The notes: a model not told the origin generated them from the letters alone. Counted from the stretch's first letter, positions 11,643 to 28,353 are shown. The stretch: 64,000 nucleotides of DNA from Haliotis asinina (GCF_037392515.1 NC_090288.1:16090969-16154968); one strand, 5' to 3'. Translations and numbers: made by a program.

Positions 11643-11683
11643 ACATTATTCGGTCTTTCAGGGTCTATCTGTACATACTAAGT

Positions 11684-11689
11684 AATAAA
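11684..11689 (+). terminator. candidate poly(A) signal of the MAM/EGF gene
   Basis: An AATAAA hexamer lies 42 bases after the in-frame TAA at 11640-11642. It supports the view that the gene ends here, but the hexamer is common in AT-rich DNA. Confidence 0.4.
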
Positions 11690-11732
11690 ATACATTTCGT
11701 AGGTAGTGTTAGTCAGTCTTGTCTCTACAGGT

Positions 11733-11835
11733 ATGGTCAAGTGGCCAAGCAGTTAAAGTGTTCTCTGTATGAAGCCCAAGTTCGATTCCCACACAGGTAC
11801 ATCGTGTGAAATTTATTTCTGATGTCTGGTGTTGC
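11733..11835 (+). mobile_element. SINE family A fragment
   Basis: gtggccaagcagttaaagtg (A-box-like) and aagttcgattcccac (B-box), then a diverged tail. Confidence 0.65.
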
Positions 11836-13553
11836 TTGAACATTCTCACTAATAAAGAAAACACCAGACCATCGGACAGGCTACTCTTAAAATTCATCCC
11901 CCGAGATGAAAACAGACTGTGCCGGGCAGTCATCCAGTCTGGAATTTTAAACGCCTCCTTTCACAAAGCCCTGAAGTTACCTTAGTGACTTACAATCATT
12001 CCATTGCTTTGAGAAAAGATCCTGTTCCTTACGACTCTCGTAGCGGTACGATCGCCCTGTTCCTTACCAGACCAACGACACTCGTAGTTTCCTTGAAGAG
12101 TGGTACCCTGTTCCATCCTAACTCTGGCAAATCCAAAACTCCCACCGTTATACACTGTAACATTGAAACATATTATTATAATTCACTCCATGTTGGTTTT
12201 CGAGGACTCGTCCAAACTGATTCTGTTTGAGTCGGTTTGTGATCACAGGGGGTTGTATTGCTGAAGATAATACGTCCTGGGTCCAACAAGCGTACTCTGC
12301 CATCCATATACGAGTACATAATATCTGTGTACGTTTGTTGGACCCAGGACGTATTATCTTCAGCAATACAAGCCCCTGTGTTTGTAATCTTCAAGACACA
12401 AGTAACACTTTCAGATAAGTGCTATTGCTAATTTCCTGGGGCCGTGGAGGTTTCAAGCTGATTTTTTTTTTCATTTGCTGCTCAATACACTTTACTATAT
12501 ACTGGATTCGAAATGCGCCTGTTAACAAAACCTTTATTTACATCTCCATCCGTGGTTGAAGGTCATGTTTATTTACTTGTAATCTGTACCTCCATGTATC
12601 ACTGCCAGTTTTACTGAAAATATAATTACATTGATGTTAAACCATTTTCGACCTTTGTTGTTTATACTGAAAGAACTATTTTCCTAAGTGTAACCGAAAG
12701 TCAACAAAATATTGTAATATTCTTCTGCGAAACCATAAACGTATGCACGGTTCACACAATCCTGCGCTTTCGAATCGTTCACACTTCACCCTATCAAGAC
12801 CGACGCTTTTGTTTTCCAAATCAGCATGATGGAAAAACGTTTCAAAAACCCACATGGGTATTGAATGCCGTTTGTCTATGGATTCACTTTTCGAGGTAGC
12901 AAAATCTTACTTTGGTCATGGGCTCCCAATGTAAGTTCGCTAAAAGTATATTCCATGTCTTATCATCACCCACATGCACTCAACGGCGTTCATCAAGAGC
13001 GTAGTATGTTCTGACCTTTTCAAATAAGTTAAGCTGACATTCCGTGCTACTACAGAAATTAAACCCATATCGTTGTCTCACAAAAATGCACTTTCTACAG
13101 AAATGAAATGAGAACTACAATACGACATTTAGACAAGTTTTAAAAATACTCCCCAGAAATCGTTCAGGTGACGTACAACTTGAAGCAGTTCACGTGTCAA
13201 TGGTGCATAATGTAAGGTTTAATTACGATACGGCATTTGGAAGTCGATGTCAAACGCAGGTATTGATCTCGTTCCATCATGGAATGACGTTTAGCGTGCA
13301 CTAAAAAGAAAATAATTGTCTGACATTTCAACTTAAAGTAGAACCTAAGACATGTACGATTTGACAAAAAGAGCGCCTAATTTTAAGTGCAACGAAATGT
13401 GATCGGTGTCCAGGGGTTGTTTGTTAAGGTTTTATGCTTGTCCTTTTAAAATTATCCAATACAGCAAGAAGTCAACAAATTATTCGGAACTTTGCTGAGA
13501 AGTGACAACCACATTGATCGTTTTTAATTTACATTAGAGAGCGTGAACATGCT
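11836..13553. other. intergenic, no gene seen
   Basis: Apart from the 12244-12380 hairpin, no coding, EGF-like or repeat structure was recognised. Confidence 0.5.
12244..12380. repeat. 137-bp hairpin, 52-bp arms
   Basis: The left arm 12244-12295 and the right arm 12329-12380 are near-perfect reverse complements (cctgggtccaaca / tgttggacccagg) around a 33-base loop. A short foldback element or an RNA hairpin source. Confidence 0.9.
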
Positions 13554-13693
13554 TTTTACGCCGCTTAAAAATCAGCACAATTACAACCGGGGACGCCAAA
13601 ATGGGTTCACACATTATGCCATTGTGAGGAATCGAAACCAGTTCTTTAGTGTGGCGAGCGAAAGCTTTAACCACTAGGCTATCTCGTCGCGCC
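13554..13693 (-). mobile_element. SINE family A copy
   Basis: Inverted copy: tttttacgccgcttaaaaat, then atcgaaaccagttc (B-box) and tttaaccactaggctat (A-box). Confidence 0.82.
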
Positions 13694-13904
13694 CATAGTC
13701 ATTAGAACATCACGAGATGCTCATAATACGTTATGGACCAGGGTTGTTCAATGTCATGGGCATCTGGCTAGCATATTTTGTTTCATCTGTATGTAAGAGA
13801 GTTGTATAAGACTTGTTGACAGACAGGTTTTGGGAGAGAGTTTATCACTGAGGTACACAAAATCCGCAATCTAGACTACCGACTTTCATTTGTGTGGAAG
13901 TCTG

Positions 13905-13992
13905 AGGTGGCTGAGCGGGTTAGAGGACTGACTTTGTGTGCTGGCGATTAGGTGCCTGACACTCTACTCTAAGGGTGTGGGTTCGAATCCAA
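13905..13992 (+). mobile_element. tRNA(Ser/Leu)-like SINE head
   Basis: ggtggctgagcgggttagag and gtgggttcgaatcc form A- and B-boxes with a long variable-arm spacing as in class II tRNAs, but the acceptor ends do not pair, so it is not a functional tRNA. A related fragment is at 19985-20055. Confidence 0.6.
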
Positions 13993-14097
13993 AAAAGTAG
14001 TCTAGAAATAGTAAATGCTCTGATATCTCGGTGCCCTCGGTACGAAATGTCTTACAAATTTATTATTATATCAAATTGAACCAAAAACTATTTAAAC

Positions 14098-14752
14098 AGG
14101 ATAATCGATGCCTGGACGTCGCGTGATGAAGACAGCACGTAAAGTAACAACCGATGCCTGGACGTCGAGTGATGAAGACAGCACGTAATGTAACAACCGA
14201 TGCCTGGACGTCGAGTGATGAAGACAGCTTGTAATGTAACAACCGATGCCTGGATGTCGGGTGATGAAGACAGCACGTAATGTAACAACCGATGCCTGGA
14301 CGTCGAGTGATGAAGACAGCTTGTAATGTAACAACCGATGCCTGGACGTCGAGTGATGAAGACAGCACGTAATGTAACAACCGATGCCTGGACGTCGAGT
14401 GATGAAGACAGCTTGTAATGTAACAACCGATGCCTGGATGTCGGGTGATGAAGACAGCACGTAATGTAACAACCGATGCCTGGACGTCGAGTGATGAAGA
14501 CAGCTTGTAATGCAACAACCGATGCCTGGATGTCGGGTGATGAAGACAGCACGTAATGTAACAACCGATGCCTGGACGTCGAGTGATGAAGACAGCTTGT
14601 AATGTAACAACCGATGCCTGGACGTCGAGTGATGAAGACAGCACGTAATGTAACAACCGATGCCTGGACGTCGAGTGATGAAGACAGCACGTAATGTAAC
14701 AATCGATGCCTGGACGTCGAGTGATGAAGACAGCACGTAAAGTAACAACATC
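14098..14752. repeat. 46-bp minisatellite, ~14 copies
   Basis: The 46-bp unit contains cgatgcctggacgtcgagtg and a variable gcacg/gcttg segment. Variants (gacgtcgag, gatgtcggg) recur in a regular order. Because 46 is not a multiple of three, the stop-free unit leaves all three - frames open for 200-236 codons; these are not genes. Confidence 0.95.
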
Positions 14753-15084
14753 ACTGCATTTTGTCGACAACTCCATTCTTGACTAATCATATCTTGATTT
14801 AATCAATCGTTTTACATTTCATTGCCGATCGTCACTTGGCATTCCACGGTATTGACTGACCATTTACATTAATGATGAACACTGCTATCTCTCGGATCTG
14901 TGTGTCAATGGACAGTGTGATTTGAATCAGATCTATTTATGCCCGCTGGGGAATAGGCCAAGCAAAAAAGGTCAAACGAGCCTTAGAAGTCTATTTATTG
15001 CTTGCATGCTACAGGCGTCCATATCAGTTCTGACATTTCGGGAACCAGGTCATGGAATGGCGCAAAATCGATAACGCTGGAGTA

Positions 15085-15425
15085 TGTTTGTTTGTTTGTT
15101 GTTTGACGCCTCGCTCAGGTAGGAGTAAGTGTTGGACGCGAAGCGAACCCACGACAAGTTCTTTGGACTTTGGATGATTACAAACTGGTGGTATTATTGG
15201 TTTGTTTGTATGTTGTTTAACGCCGCACCCAGCAATACCCCAGCGGTGTGTAAATAATCGAGTTTGGACTAGACAATCCTGTGATCATGAGCATCGATAT
15301 ACGGAATGGGACTCTGACGATGGCATATGTCAACCAAGTCAGCATGTCTGACCACTCGATTTGTTTAGTCGCTTCTTACGACAAGCATGAGTTGCTGAAG
15401 ACAAGTCCAACCCGAATCTTCATGG
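15085..15425 (-). mobile_element. SINE family B copies, one partial plus one near-complete
   Basis: 15085-15165 is a tail fragment (gtttgacgcctcgctcaggt); 15205-15425 is near-complete (ttaacgccgcacccagcaat to aacccgaatcttcatgggt). Confidence 0.8.
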
Positions 15426-16037
15426 GTGGTCAAAGGTTTAAAGTGGGTGTGTACGTGTTTAGCGATCATCAACCACCGAAAACGATTATTTCAAAAGTAA
15501 AAACTAAAGTAGCTGAAATAAGAGCCACAACGCACTTGCAAGTTTTTTTTTAAATTACATTTTATTGTGCGTAACGTTGGTAACATTTTGGATAAAATAT
15601 TAGGACAATGCTTTTAACAGAGGGTACATTTTGGAATCAGAAAATTTTACGATAATATTTTTATCAGATTGTACATTCTAACTGAATATTTACGAGACAT
15701 GTACTTTAATTTACAGTTTCTTAACTCTTTGCAGTCGCTTTAACACGAATCGATGCAGTGGAGAACCTTGACCCTTTGCGAATTCGATTTATCGACGTTT
15801 GTCTTTATTCGATATAAAACAATGCTATATTTAAATTTGTACATTCATCAGTATTCTGAGGCCTATATGGATAAGAGAAATATGTGTATACAGCTAAAGG
15901 GTTTCTGATTATAGATTCTGTATATTAATCAAACCGTAATGTGTTGGTCAGCGTCCTATTTTTGCGTGAAACGAGACACAACAGCTAAAAGACATCCATT
16001 GAGTGGATGAGCGCGTTTGGTTTTAAGTCTCCATGAG

Positions 16038-16160
16038 CCATATTACACCAATATCACGGTGGGGAAACCAGAAATGGGCTTCATATTGTACCCATGTGGA
16101 GAATCGAACCCGGGGTCTTCGACTTGACGAGCTAAGGCTTTAAGCACTGGGCTAACCGCT
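16038..16160 (-). mobile_element. SINE family A copy
   Basis: caatatcacggtggggaaac, B-box (gaatcgaacccgggg) and ttaagcactgggctaac. Confidence 0.82.
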
Positions 16161-17496
16161 AACCCCTCACCTCTCACCCCTCGAAATAAGTCGGTCAGGT
16201 CAAATATTGTATCCACTGACCACGACTGTTGAAGAGACATCCTCAATATCTCCAGGATATACGTTCCGATGAATGTACGAAATACTGGAGACGTATCGGA
16301 AGGTATACCCTGGAAATATTGAGAATGTTGTAGAGATTGACCGAGCGCTTCTCGCACCCGGTGACGTCAGTCAAGAGTACCTGTTACAAATGTCTGCCGG
16401 CGTTGCTAGATTTATGTCAAAGTGGGACTTTGGCATCTCAGAGGCATAAGACGAGTGCCCCAGGTATATACCACCTGACGCCCACAGCTGGGCTACAGGG
16501 ATATCCTTAATTAACCCTCTTGAGTCATGCTGGCGATACAACCGTGACCCCTTCAGGAGCAACGCACGAACACACTGCCGCTTTGTCGGCACATTTGGGG
16601 AGAATGTCAGCACTGGTGCCTTTCATGTCAACGGCCCTTTCTTTGAGCTACTTCTGTTATAAGTACTTTATTAATTCGTGCCCATGCCAATTAAAACACA
16701 CACATTGTATCATGGTAATTCAGTAATCGATCTATCAAGAGAACACCTTTATTGTTGGTTTTACTTTGCGGATATTCCATGTAGTGGAGAAATGTACACG
16801 GTATAGTCTTGGTTTTGTATACTTTTTGCATTGATTTACATTTGATAAATATCACATTTCGTAGCCTTTCATAAATTTACATGGCTACAGGATGTGCTTC
16901 TTAATACATTCTTCAAGACGTATGACTAAAATATAGTGAATCTTTGCGTCTTCTGTTTTACTTTACACCTCTGTAGATCTGTGGGGTGGGGGGCAGTGGG
17001 GCCTCCTAGTGCTTAAAGCTTTCGCTTATAGCGACTGTCAGTTGTCATCAATATATTTCATCTTTAAAACTCTAGTAATAAGCAGACTTGGGCACTTTGA
17101 ACATCACACTGCAACTGTCAATAAATGCGTGTTAGCTGTCGGTTACCTGCTCATTGCATGGAAAGATAACTCCCGGAAACAATATTAGCTCTTTCTATCA
17201 AAGAAAGAACAGCACCCAGCTGAAACAATTTGCTCTTGCACATACATGTATGCCTGGTTTATTTTAAAACTCTATTTTCAAAAATACATGCTGATGGGAG
17301 ACAAATAAACACAAAGACATACACATACATTAAAATAAATATTGCAATAATCCCATCGTATAAAAGACACGTAAAAATCTGACGTTTTATGATGTTTTCA
17401 CAGCTACACACATCAGTGAGCCCAACAAACATGACACAGACACATATTGTACGAACGCTTCTTTCAATTTAACGATGAATTCAGTCAACGGTACTA

Positions 17497-17618
17497 GAAT
17501 AGGATGCGATGACATGTCATCGAGGGAGTCTGACCACTTGATCCCGTCATTCGGCTCTTACTACACGCATGAACCAAATCTAACTCGGATCCTCGAACTC
17601 GGACAGAAATCATGATCA
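17497..17618 (-). mobile_element. SINE family B fragment
   Basis: gatgcgatgacatgtcatcg to aatctaactcggatcctcga; a decayed tail (gagtgagtttagtttcacgt) sits apart at 17902-17945. Confidence 0.7.
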
Positions 17619-17633
17619 GATTCAAAGTGACCA

Positions 17634-17692
17634 CACACACGCACGCACGCACGCACGCACGCGCGTACACACGCATACACACACAATGTGTT
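17634..17692. repeat. (ACGC/ACAC)n microsatellite
   Basis: Alternating purine-pyrimidine run of acac and acgc units, with Z-DNA-forming potential. Confidence 0.9.
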
Positions 17693-18726
17693 ATTGCCAA
17701 TGGCCACTGACTGTCTAGGACGAATGTCCATGTGATGAGTTTCTTGTTAATCTGTTACATAATCCAGGAAAAGTATTGTCATGATAATCATATAACGTAT
17801 GTGACAAGAATGTAGTCGGGGGTATCGTGTCATATGTCGCGGCTCGCACCTTTGAGAACGCGGAAGAGATTTTTTAAAACCAGTTTTAAACGGTTACTGA
17901 AGGAGTGAGTGAGTTTAGTTTCACGTCGCACACGACAATTACTGAGGAACTTACATACAAATGAAACGCACCGAATAAAGACTGGCCACTAATTGATGCT
18001 TCTCTTGGTTATTTTGAAGGTGTGCGGTCCCAAGCTAATTCCCCGACCACAAGTCTAGGTGTTATAATTATTCCTGACCACATATAAACCGTAAAAAGGT
18101 TACTATAAAGTCAAGGTTATTATAGTAATACTTAGATACTGCTAACATGAGCGCCTTAACAAACGAAGCTCCACCCCTTGTTGGTATTGGAACCAATTCA
18201 AAGACATTGGTCTTTACATATTTGTATCTTCTTTTTTAAAAAAACAATGCTGCGACTTAGAGTTTGTTCTCTGGAATATTATTTACATTGAGACACTAAA
18301 GCCAATTCCTGGTTCGTTGTCAGCCTTTTTCACATAAGCAGGTCAAAGGTGTCATCCGAGTATGACTAGAAGCTGTGTTGTTCACTTTAACATCTGTTGC
18401 GATGCTCTCTTTGGAAGTGTTGGTAATGTAGAAAATGGAATTTCATAATTCTTCCAAACATATTTTTATCGAAGTTCACAAAACAGTCGCTCAAAGCCGT
18501 TCGCGTCTCTGTGCTGTGGTTTAATCCTAATGACAACTCTCTCGTTAATCTCTGAAATCCTTGGCCCTCTGGACCATAAATATTCGCTGTTTTGTCAATA
18601 TTCAGACTATCGAATACTTGGTCTTTGAACAGCTCATCTGAAGACTTATTGTCTGGTTCATCAAAAAGTCTGATGTCACTTACCGTTACCTTTGTTTTGT
18701 GAAGTTAGGTCACTTTATAGCGGTGT

Positions 18727-18732
18727 TTTATT
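18727..18732 (-). terminator. candidate poly(A) signal of the PLCXD-type gene
   Basis: TTTATT on the + strand reads AATAAA on the - strand, about 46 bases after the stop codon. Confidence 0.4.
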
Positions 18733-18778
18733 TTGAATAATTACCAAATCATCAATTCGCAATTTAGCATGGCGGTAA

Positions 18779-23237
<4,459 letters not shown>

Positions 23238-23243
23238 GTTTAA

Positions 23244-23283
23244 CACCTGTTATCACCTGTAATCACCTGTAGCTTACACCTGT
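23244..23283 (-). promoter_or_regulatory. cluster of four CACCTGT (E2-box) motifs before the PLCXD start
   Basis: CACCTGT occurs at 23244-23250, 23254-23260, 23264-23270 and 23277-23283 on the + strand, the first three at exact 10-bp spacing, starting 7 bases upstream of the ATG. CACCTG is the E-box bound by Snail/ZEB-type repressors and some bHLH factors. It could equally be a tiny tandem repeat in the 5' UTR. Confidence 0.35.
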
Positions 23284-23289
23284 GACTTC

Positions 23290-24424
23290 AAAGGCATCAG
23301 GTACGTAAATGTGTTAAGTCCAACATCACATGGAATTATAAGGTCATATATTCCCTACGTAGTACACCATTACCTCACGACAGTCATGGCTCTGCGTGTT
23401 GCTGCATACGCCTCGAGCAGTTAACGTGCGCGTTAGGCACAAAATTTATGACTGTCATTAAAATGACCACTTGTGATAACGATCGCACGTTTGACGTTAG
23501 TAAAGCGGTAATATCTATTACATATAAAACAAGTGAATTAGGCGAGCTATGCCTCGAAGCGCTGTTGGCATACCTGCAGCCAATCCCAACACTATAGACT
23601 TTGAAATTACTTTACTGTTATCATTCATATTTTACTATTCCCAAACGCGAGAGATCAGTGTGGTCGTTTGTTTCTTTGAAGTGCCCACAGCAATATTTCA
23701 ACTGAACCGACGTCGAAAATAAATTATATGACGACTTTGGGAAACGAAAGAAACATTGCATATGCCTCGTTAAGGTGATAACATTAAATTTTCACTTAAG
23801 GAATGTCAGAAATGACTGACCATAATCTAAGGCTGTTATATGTCATAGAGAAACAATTCACCTGTTTTCAAAAGACTTTAACAACAGACTTGTAAGTCAC
23901 TGCAAGTCCATTAAACAATGTCTTGTATAATATTGAATATGCTCAACTCATCAACACGCCATGGCATCGATGACGTCAAACGCTTGATGACGTTAGCGGA
24001 GATCCGTTCCCACTTCTTATGGCACTACATTCCACGCCTGGATAGAAAGCAGAGATGTAGTCAGCCTGGCTTCCTGCCATGGTGGTCCCACAAATGTCCG
24101 ATTGGGTCACGTCAAGAAACGTGCAGGTAACGTCGTTGATGTTGCTAATGATATTGCAATATGATAAAAAATAAATATCTTAAAATGTTTTTGTTTGCTT
24201 TTATTTCTGCCGCCACATTCGCTATATATGGTGGAGCTCTTTAAATAATCGACTACAGTGAACAACGAGTGTCGAATCTCCACAACGCTGTCATATTTTA
24301 TTGCGCTTCTGTGGTGTCAACTACAACAGGCCACAAGAAATTTCATTTGTTTGTATATCCAGATAAAGCTGTTAATTAATCTAAAGTTCGGAAAGCTTGA
24401 ATATCTAATCTGATGTCCGTATAG
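23290..24424. other. upstream of the PLCXD-type gene; no further exon seen
   Basis: Should hold the promoter and any 5' UTR exon. No TATA box or other core element could be fixed. Confidence 0.4.
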
Positions 24425-24682
24425 GAGTGAGTGAGTTTGATTTTACGCCTTACTCGGCAATATTCCAGCTATATGGCGGCGGTCTGTAAACAATCGAGTC
24501 TGGACCAGACAATCCAGTGGTCAACAACATGAGCATCTATCTGGACAACTGGGAACCGATGACATGTGTCAAAACAAGCCAGGGAGTCTGACCACCCGAT
24601 CCCGTTATTAGCCTCTCACGACAAGCAGACTCGCCTTTTGTGGGTTGCTGAAAACATTTTCTACCCCGGATCGTCACGTGTC
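24425..24682 (-). mobile_element. SINE family B copy
   Basis: Near full-length; flanks gtccgtatag and gtccggatag look like a 10-bp target duplication with one change. Confidence 0.9.
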
Positions 24683-24763
24683 AGTCCGGATAGGAGTGAA
24701 TCCGCAAAGAAACACACAACTTCAGATCTTACAGAACTAAAGAAATTACACAGTGAATACTAA

Positions 24764-24880
24764 GGCTTAGAATTGATCCTCAGCAACCCAAGACTCGCTC
24801 ACTTGGTTGACACACGTCATCGTATCCCACTTACGTAGATAAATACTCATGCTGTTCATCACTGGTTTGTCATATAGATG
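24764..24880 (+). mobile_element. SINE family B fragment
   Basis: Contains ttagaattgatcctcagcaa and the ttggttgacacacgtcatcg segment; truncated. Confidence 0.7.
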
Positions 24881-25030
24881 ATAGGTGGAATGTTCTGTTT
24901 TGTAATATAGATGAGAATATTGCATCTTGCATACACCACGTGAATGAAGCCACGTTAGATAGGATTTTATGAGCGCTTTACTGTCAAAGTTCTTCCGAGT
25001 ATCTGTCATATCTACAAATGATATACATGT

Positions 25031-25293
25031 GAGTGAGTGAGTTTAGTTTTACGCCGCACTCAGCAATATTCCAGCTATATGGCGGCGGTCTGCAAATAAT
25101 CGAGTCTGGACCAGACAATCCAGTGATCAACAACATGAGCATCGATCTGCGCAATTGGGAATGACATGTGTCAACCAAGTCAGCGACCCTGACCACCTGA
25201 TCCCGTTAGTCGCCTCTTACGACAAGCTGAGTCGCCTTTTATCGCAAGCATGGGTTGCTGAAGGCCTATTCTACCCCGGGACTTTCACGGGTC
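25031..25293 (-). mobile_element. SINE family B, full copy with 11-bp target duplication
   Basis: Full-length copy flanked by gatatacatgt at 25020-25030 and 25294-25304. In family orientation it begins near ccggggtagaataggccttc and ends in gcggcgtaaaactaaactca plus ACTC repeats. Non-coding. Confidence 0.93.
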
Positions 25294-25330
25294 GATATAC
25301 ATGTAGTCATAATAGCAAGAACGTGTGTCA

Positions 25331-25808
25331 AAATACAGGACATATTTTACGGATAGCAACTTCTTGAGTTTATTTTCACGACGTTTCGGGGCTTAACCTA
25401 TACTAGCACCCTCAACAGGTTGAGCTGAACTGAACATTAAGGCTTAACTTTTTTTTCACGAGGTTTCGGGGCTTATCCTAGCCCTCCCCTCCTCAACAGG
25501 TTCAGCTGAACTGAACAGTAAGGCTTAACTGGGTTTCTTTTTTCACGACGTTTCGGGGCTTATCCTAACCCTCCCCCTCCCCCCTCCATTTATCAGGTTG
25601 AGCTGAACTGAACAGTAAGGCTTAACAGTTAAGAGTTAACGGTTAAGCTGAACTGAACAGTAAGGCTTAACTGTTAACTCTTAACTGTTAAGCCTTACTG
25701 TTCAGTTCAGCTCAACCTGATGAGGGTGGGGCTAGGATTAGCCCCGAAACGTCGTGAAAATAAACTCAAGAAGTTGCTATCCATAAAATGTAAAATGTGT
25801 CCTGTATT
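25331..25808. mobile_element. foldback element with triplicated left arm
   Basis: The outer arms pair 'aatacaggacatattttacg' (left) with the matching right end near 25808. The left side carries three variants of a block containing cgacgtttcggggctta and gttgagctgaactgaacagt (~25375, ~25450, ~25535); the right side has one (cctgatgagggtggggctag ... gaaacgtcgtg). A second inner inverted repeat around 25620-25690 pairs gctgaactgaacagtaaggc with its complement. No coding capacity. Confidence 0.8.
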
Positions 25809-25967
25809 ACTACGCCGACTTCTAAATGCCTTTGAAGAATCACGTGTGTCAGAATGTTGGCCCTTCCCATGGATGGTGAGGATCGACGATGTTAGTATAA
25901 AAACATAAATGTTTAATGATTGATGATTTTAATAACATTATCATGTTGTGGAGAAAACGCTGGGAGT

Positions 25968-26255
25968 GGGGTTCATGCCGCATTTAACAATATTCCAGCA
26001 ATATCACGGCTGTGTTAACATACATGGGCGTCACACATCTGTCTGTAGAAAAGACGGTTTGCTCTTTAACGCCGCACGCAGCAATATTCCACCAATACTT
26101 GTAAAAAATCGCGTCTGGACAAGACAATCCAGTGATCAACATCATAAGCATATTTGGGACATGGGTCAACCATGTCAGTGAGCCTGAGCATTCCCTCCAG
26201 ACAAGAATGTGTTACTGAAGACCGATGCTAACCCGGATCTTCACGGATCTTCATC
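25968..26255 (-). mobile_element. SINE family A tail fragment plus family B copy
   Basis: 25968-26035 is an A-type tail (gccgcatttaacaatattcc); 26067-26255 is a B copy (taacgccgcacgcagcaata to ccggatcttcacgg). Confidence 0.72.
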
Positions 26256-26372
26256 GATGAGCTCACAACGTCAACAAAACATAAATCACCAGATCCCCAT
26301 CACTAAGCAAAGTCTATGTTGTTATTGCACCGGTCAGTGGGTCAGAGTGCTTTCTCAGTCTCTGGGTAGAGG

Positions 26373-26530
26373 TGAGGTAGCCTAGTGGTTAAAGAGCTCG
26401 CTCGTCACGCCGAAGACCAGGTTCGATTTCCCGCGTGGGTGCGTACATTGTGTGAAATCCATTTCTGGTGTTAGCTGATATGATATTGCTGGAATATTAC
26501 AAAAAGCGGCGTAAAACTAAACTCTCACCC
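26373..26530 (+). mobile_element. SINE family A copy
   Basis: gaggtagcctagtggttaaa, caggttcgatttcccgcg and gcggcgtaaaactaaactct. Confidence 0.88.
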
Positions 26531-26537
26531 ATCTTCT

Positions 26538-26539
<2 letters not shown>

Positions 26540-26599
<60 letters not shown>

Positions 26600-26600
26600 T
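26540..26600. repeat. (TC)n-(AC)n compound microsatellite
   Basis: About 20 TC dinucleotides run directly into about 10 AC dinucleotides. Confidence 0.97.
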
Positions 26601-28353
26601 CAGAAATTTTCTTCGAAAGTGTTTTTTTTCAAGCATGCATAACTATTTTACAAACAGACTTTAGTACATGGTTTTGTGCATCAATATAGAGGAAGGAAAT
26701 GTCTATACATCCAAGTGGATAATTTTAGGTAACGGAAAAACCTAAACTCCTCTGAGAGCTGCAAAGGTCGTTCTGACCCAGATCTCTATCAATTCCTTAT
26801 ATCGAAACAATCCGAATTCCCTTTTATACACGGTCAATATTTACTTTTGATAGGTGAGATCCCAAACCCCGTTTCTTCGCCATCCAAGGAACATTATATG
26901 TTTTCTGGATAATGCCCTATTCCATATTCGTTAGTTTTTAATTCCATCTCCAAATATCCTAAATACTCCCCCCCCCCCCTCCCTCCTTATGTGCATGTAC
27001 CTAGTAAGCATTGAGCACTGAAACACTCACTCTTTGAGGCCCAGTCAATCGTATCGCCCCCTATAACCCCTGACCCCGACCTCTCATCGCTACCTTATAT
27101 GGCAACATCGGGGTCAAACGGAGAATCCGGAAGCTGCAGCATAACGCAGGTCGACGCCTACTGCACTCCACGTTCTGTCGCCAGTAGGAGCAGGTAAGGG
27201 TAGTTTTTAGATAACGGTGTTTGTCATTATTTTCTCGAACTCGTGCGATACATCTTAGTGCAAGAAAACGCATGTTATTTGTTTAAAGCTGTGGTAGGGA
27301 CCACGCCCATTTAGAATCATGAGGGTGCTGCCATTCTAAGAAGGTTTTCCCCCCGAATTATCTTGCTCAGTCATGCGTGCCTCTAGTTCTGAAAGGAAGA
27401 TTTGCCTTCTACGTTACTTTCACTAGTGGTATGGCACCAGATAAATCCCTGAAGACTCGGAAATCAGTAGTTTATGTTTCTTCCAAGACATCGGTTTTTA
27501 CTTGATGCATTCAATTTGGTCGACTGGTTGTTGGTGTGTCTTTGGTTAGATCAACGCGACCTGTCTGGCTGATGTCTGAGCGTGAGAAATTTAAATGTCT
27601 GGCGAATTATATTTGGAAGTTTGGTTCTTTGCCAATCATTTTCCCGATTTGATATGGCAATTACAAGTGCTGCGAAGGTAAATGTGATGTACAGGAATGC
27701 GATATCGTCTTAATTAGTTACTATTTTTTTCCTATAAGCACCAAAACGGAAGGGTATCACGTTTCAGTAGTTTCAGACATCAGATTTCCAGAACATTTTC
27801 AACCTCACATAAGAAACATCTGTGTGTCGAAATTCCGAAATGCACATTACACACACTGTTTACATTGTTTTGTCAAGGAGGAGAAACACAATTATGATCA
27901 TCACAGGCAGGGAGAAATATATAAAATGAATGACAGAAATAAATGAGGTTCAGGAATTAACTGTGGACATAGCAAACAGGGAATGTAACCATTTTGACAG
28001 GTGGGGCAACCGTGTATGTTGCTTGTTATTTTAATATTTAGGAAGGAAAATTGAGGAATGTAGATAGACTGCATGACTGGAGCTTCCTTAGTTAGCAGGG
28101 AATGAAGGATGACTATCTCATTACAATCATAGGAGGATAAACAACCTCTATATTGGCAAAAGTTCAGTGATGATGCTCAAGCAACCTCCTACCCCCACCC
28201 CCTACCCCTTCTATAATGCTTAAAACATTCATTGTACAAAAAATCTGAATATGTAACCTGATGATGTAAAATATTGTAAAAAATATCTCAGCAAATAGTT
28301 TGCATTCCTTTGTCATATGTGTTAAGTCCTTTCTCCATAAGCTGAATCTTTGC
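26601..28353. other. intergenic, no gene seen
   Basis: No long frame with protein-like features, no recognised repeat. Confidence 0.45.

Larger units (their letters stand above)
15430..18726. other. intergenic, no gene seen
   Basis: AT-rich sequence with the SINEs and microsatellite listed; the remainder shows no supported exon. Confidence 0.5.

Noticed and set aside
13905..13992. tRNA gene of Ser or Leu type
   Set aside because: A- and B-boxes are present but the acceptor stem does not pair and a related broken copy exists at 19985; treated as a SINE head.
14066..14790. Three overlapping 204-236-codon frames, - strand
   Set aside because: The 46-bp minisatellite opens every frame in turn; no domain, no splice signals.
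23238..23246. GTG start nine bases upstream of the PLCXD ATG
   Set aside because: Non-ATG start; the ATG at 23237 fits the family length.
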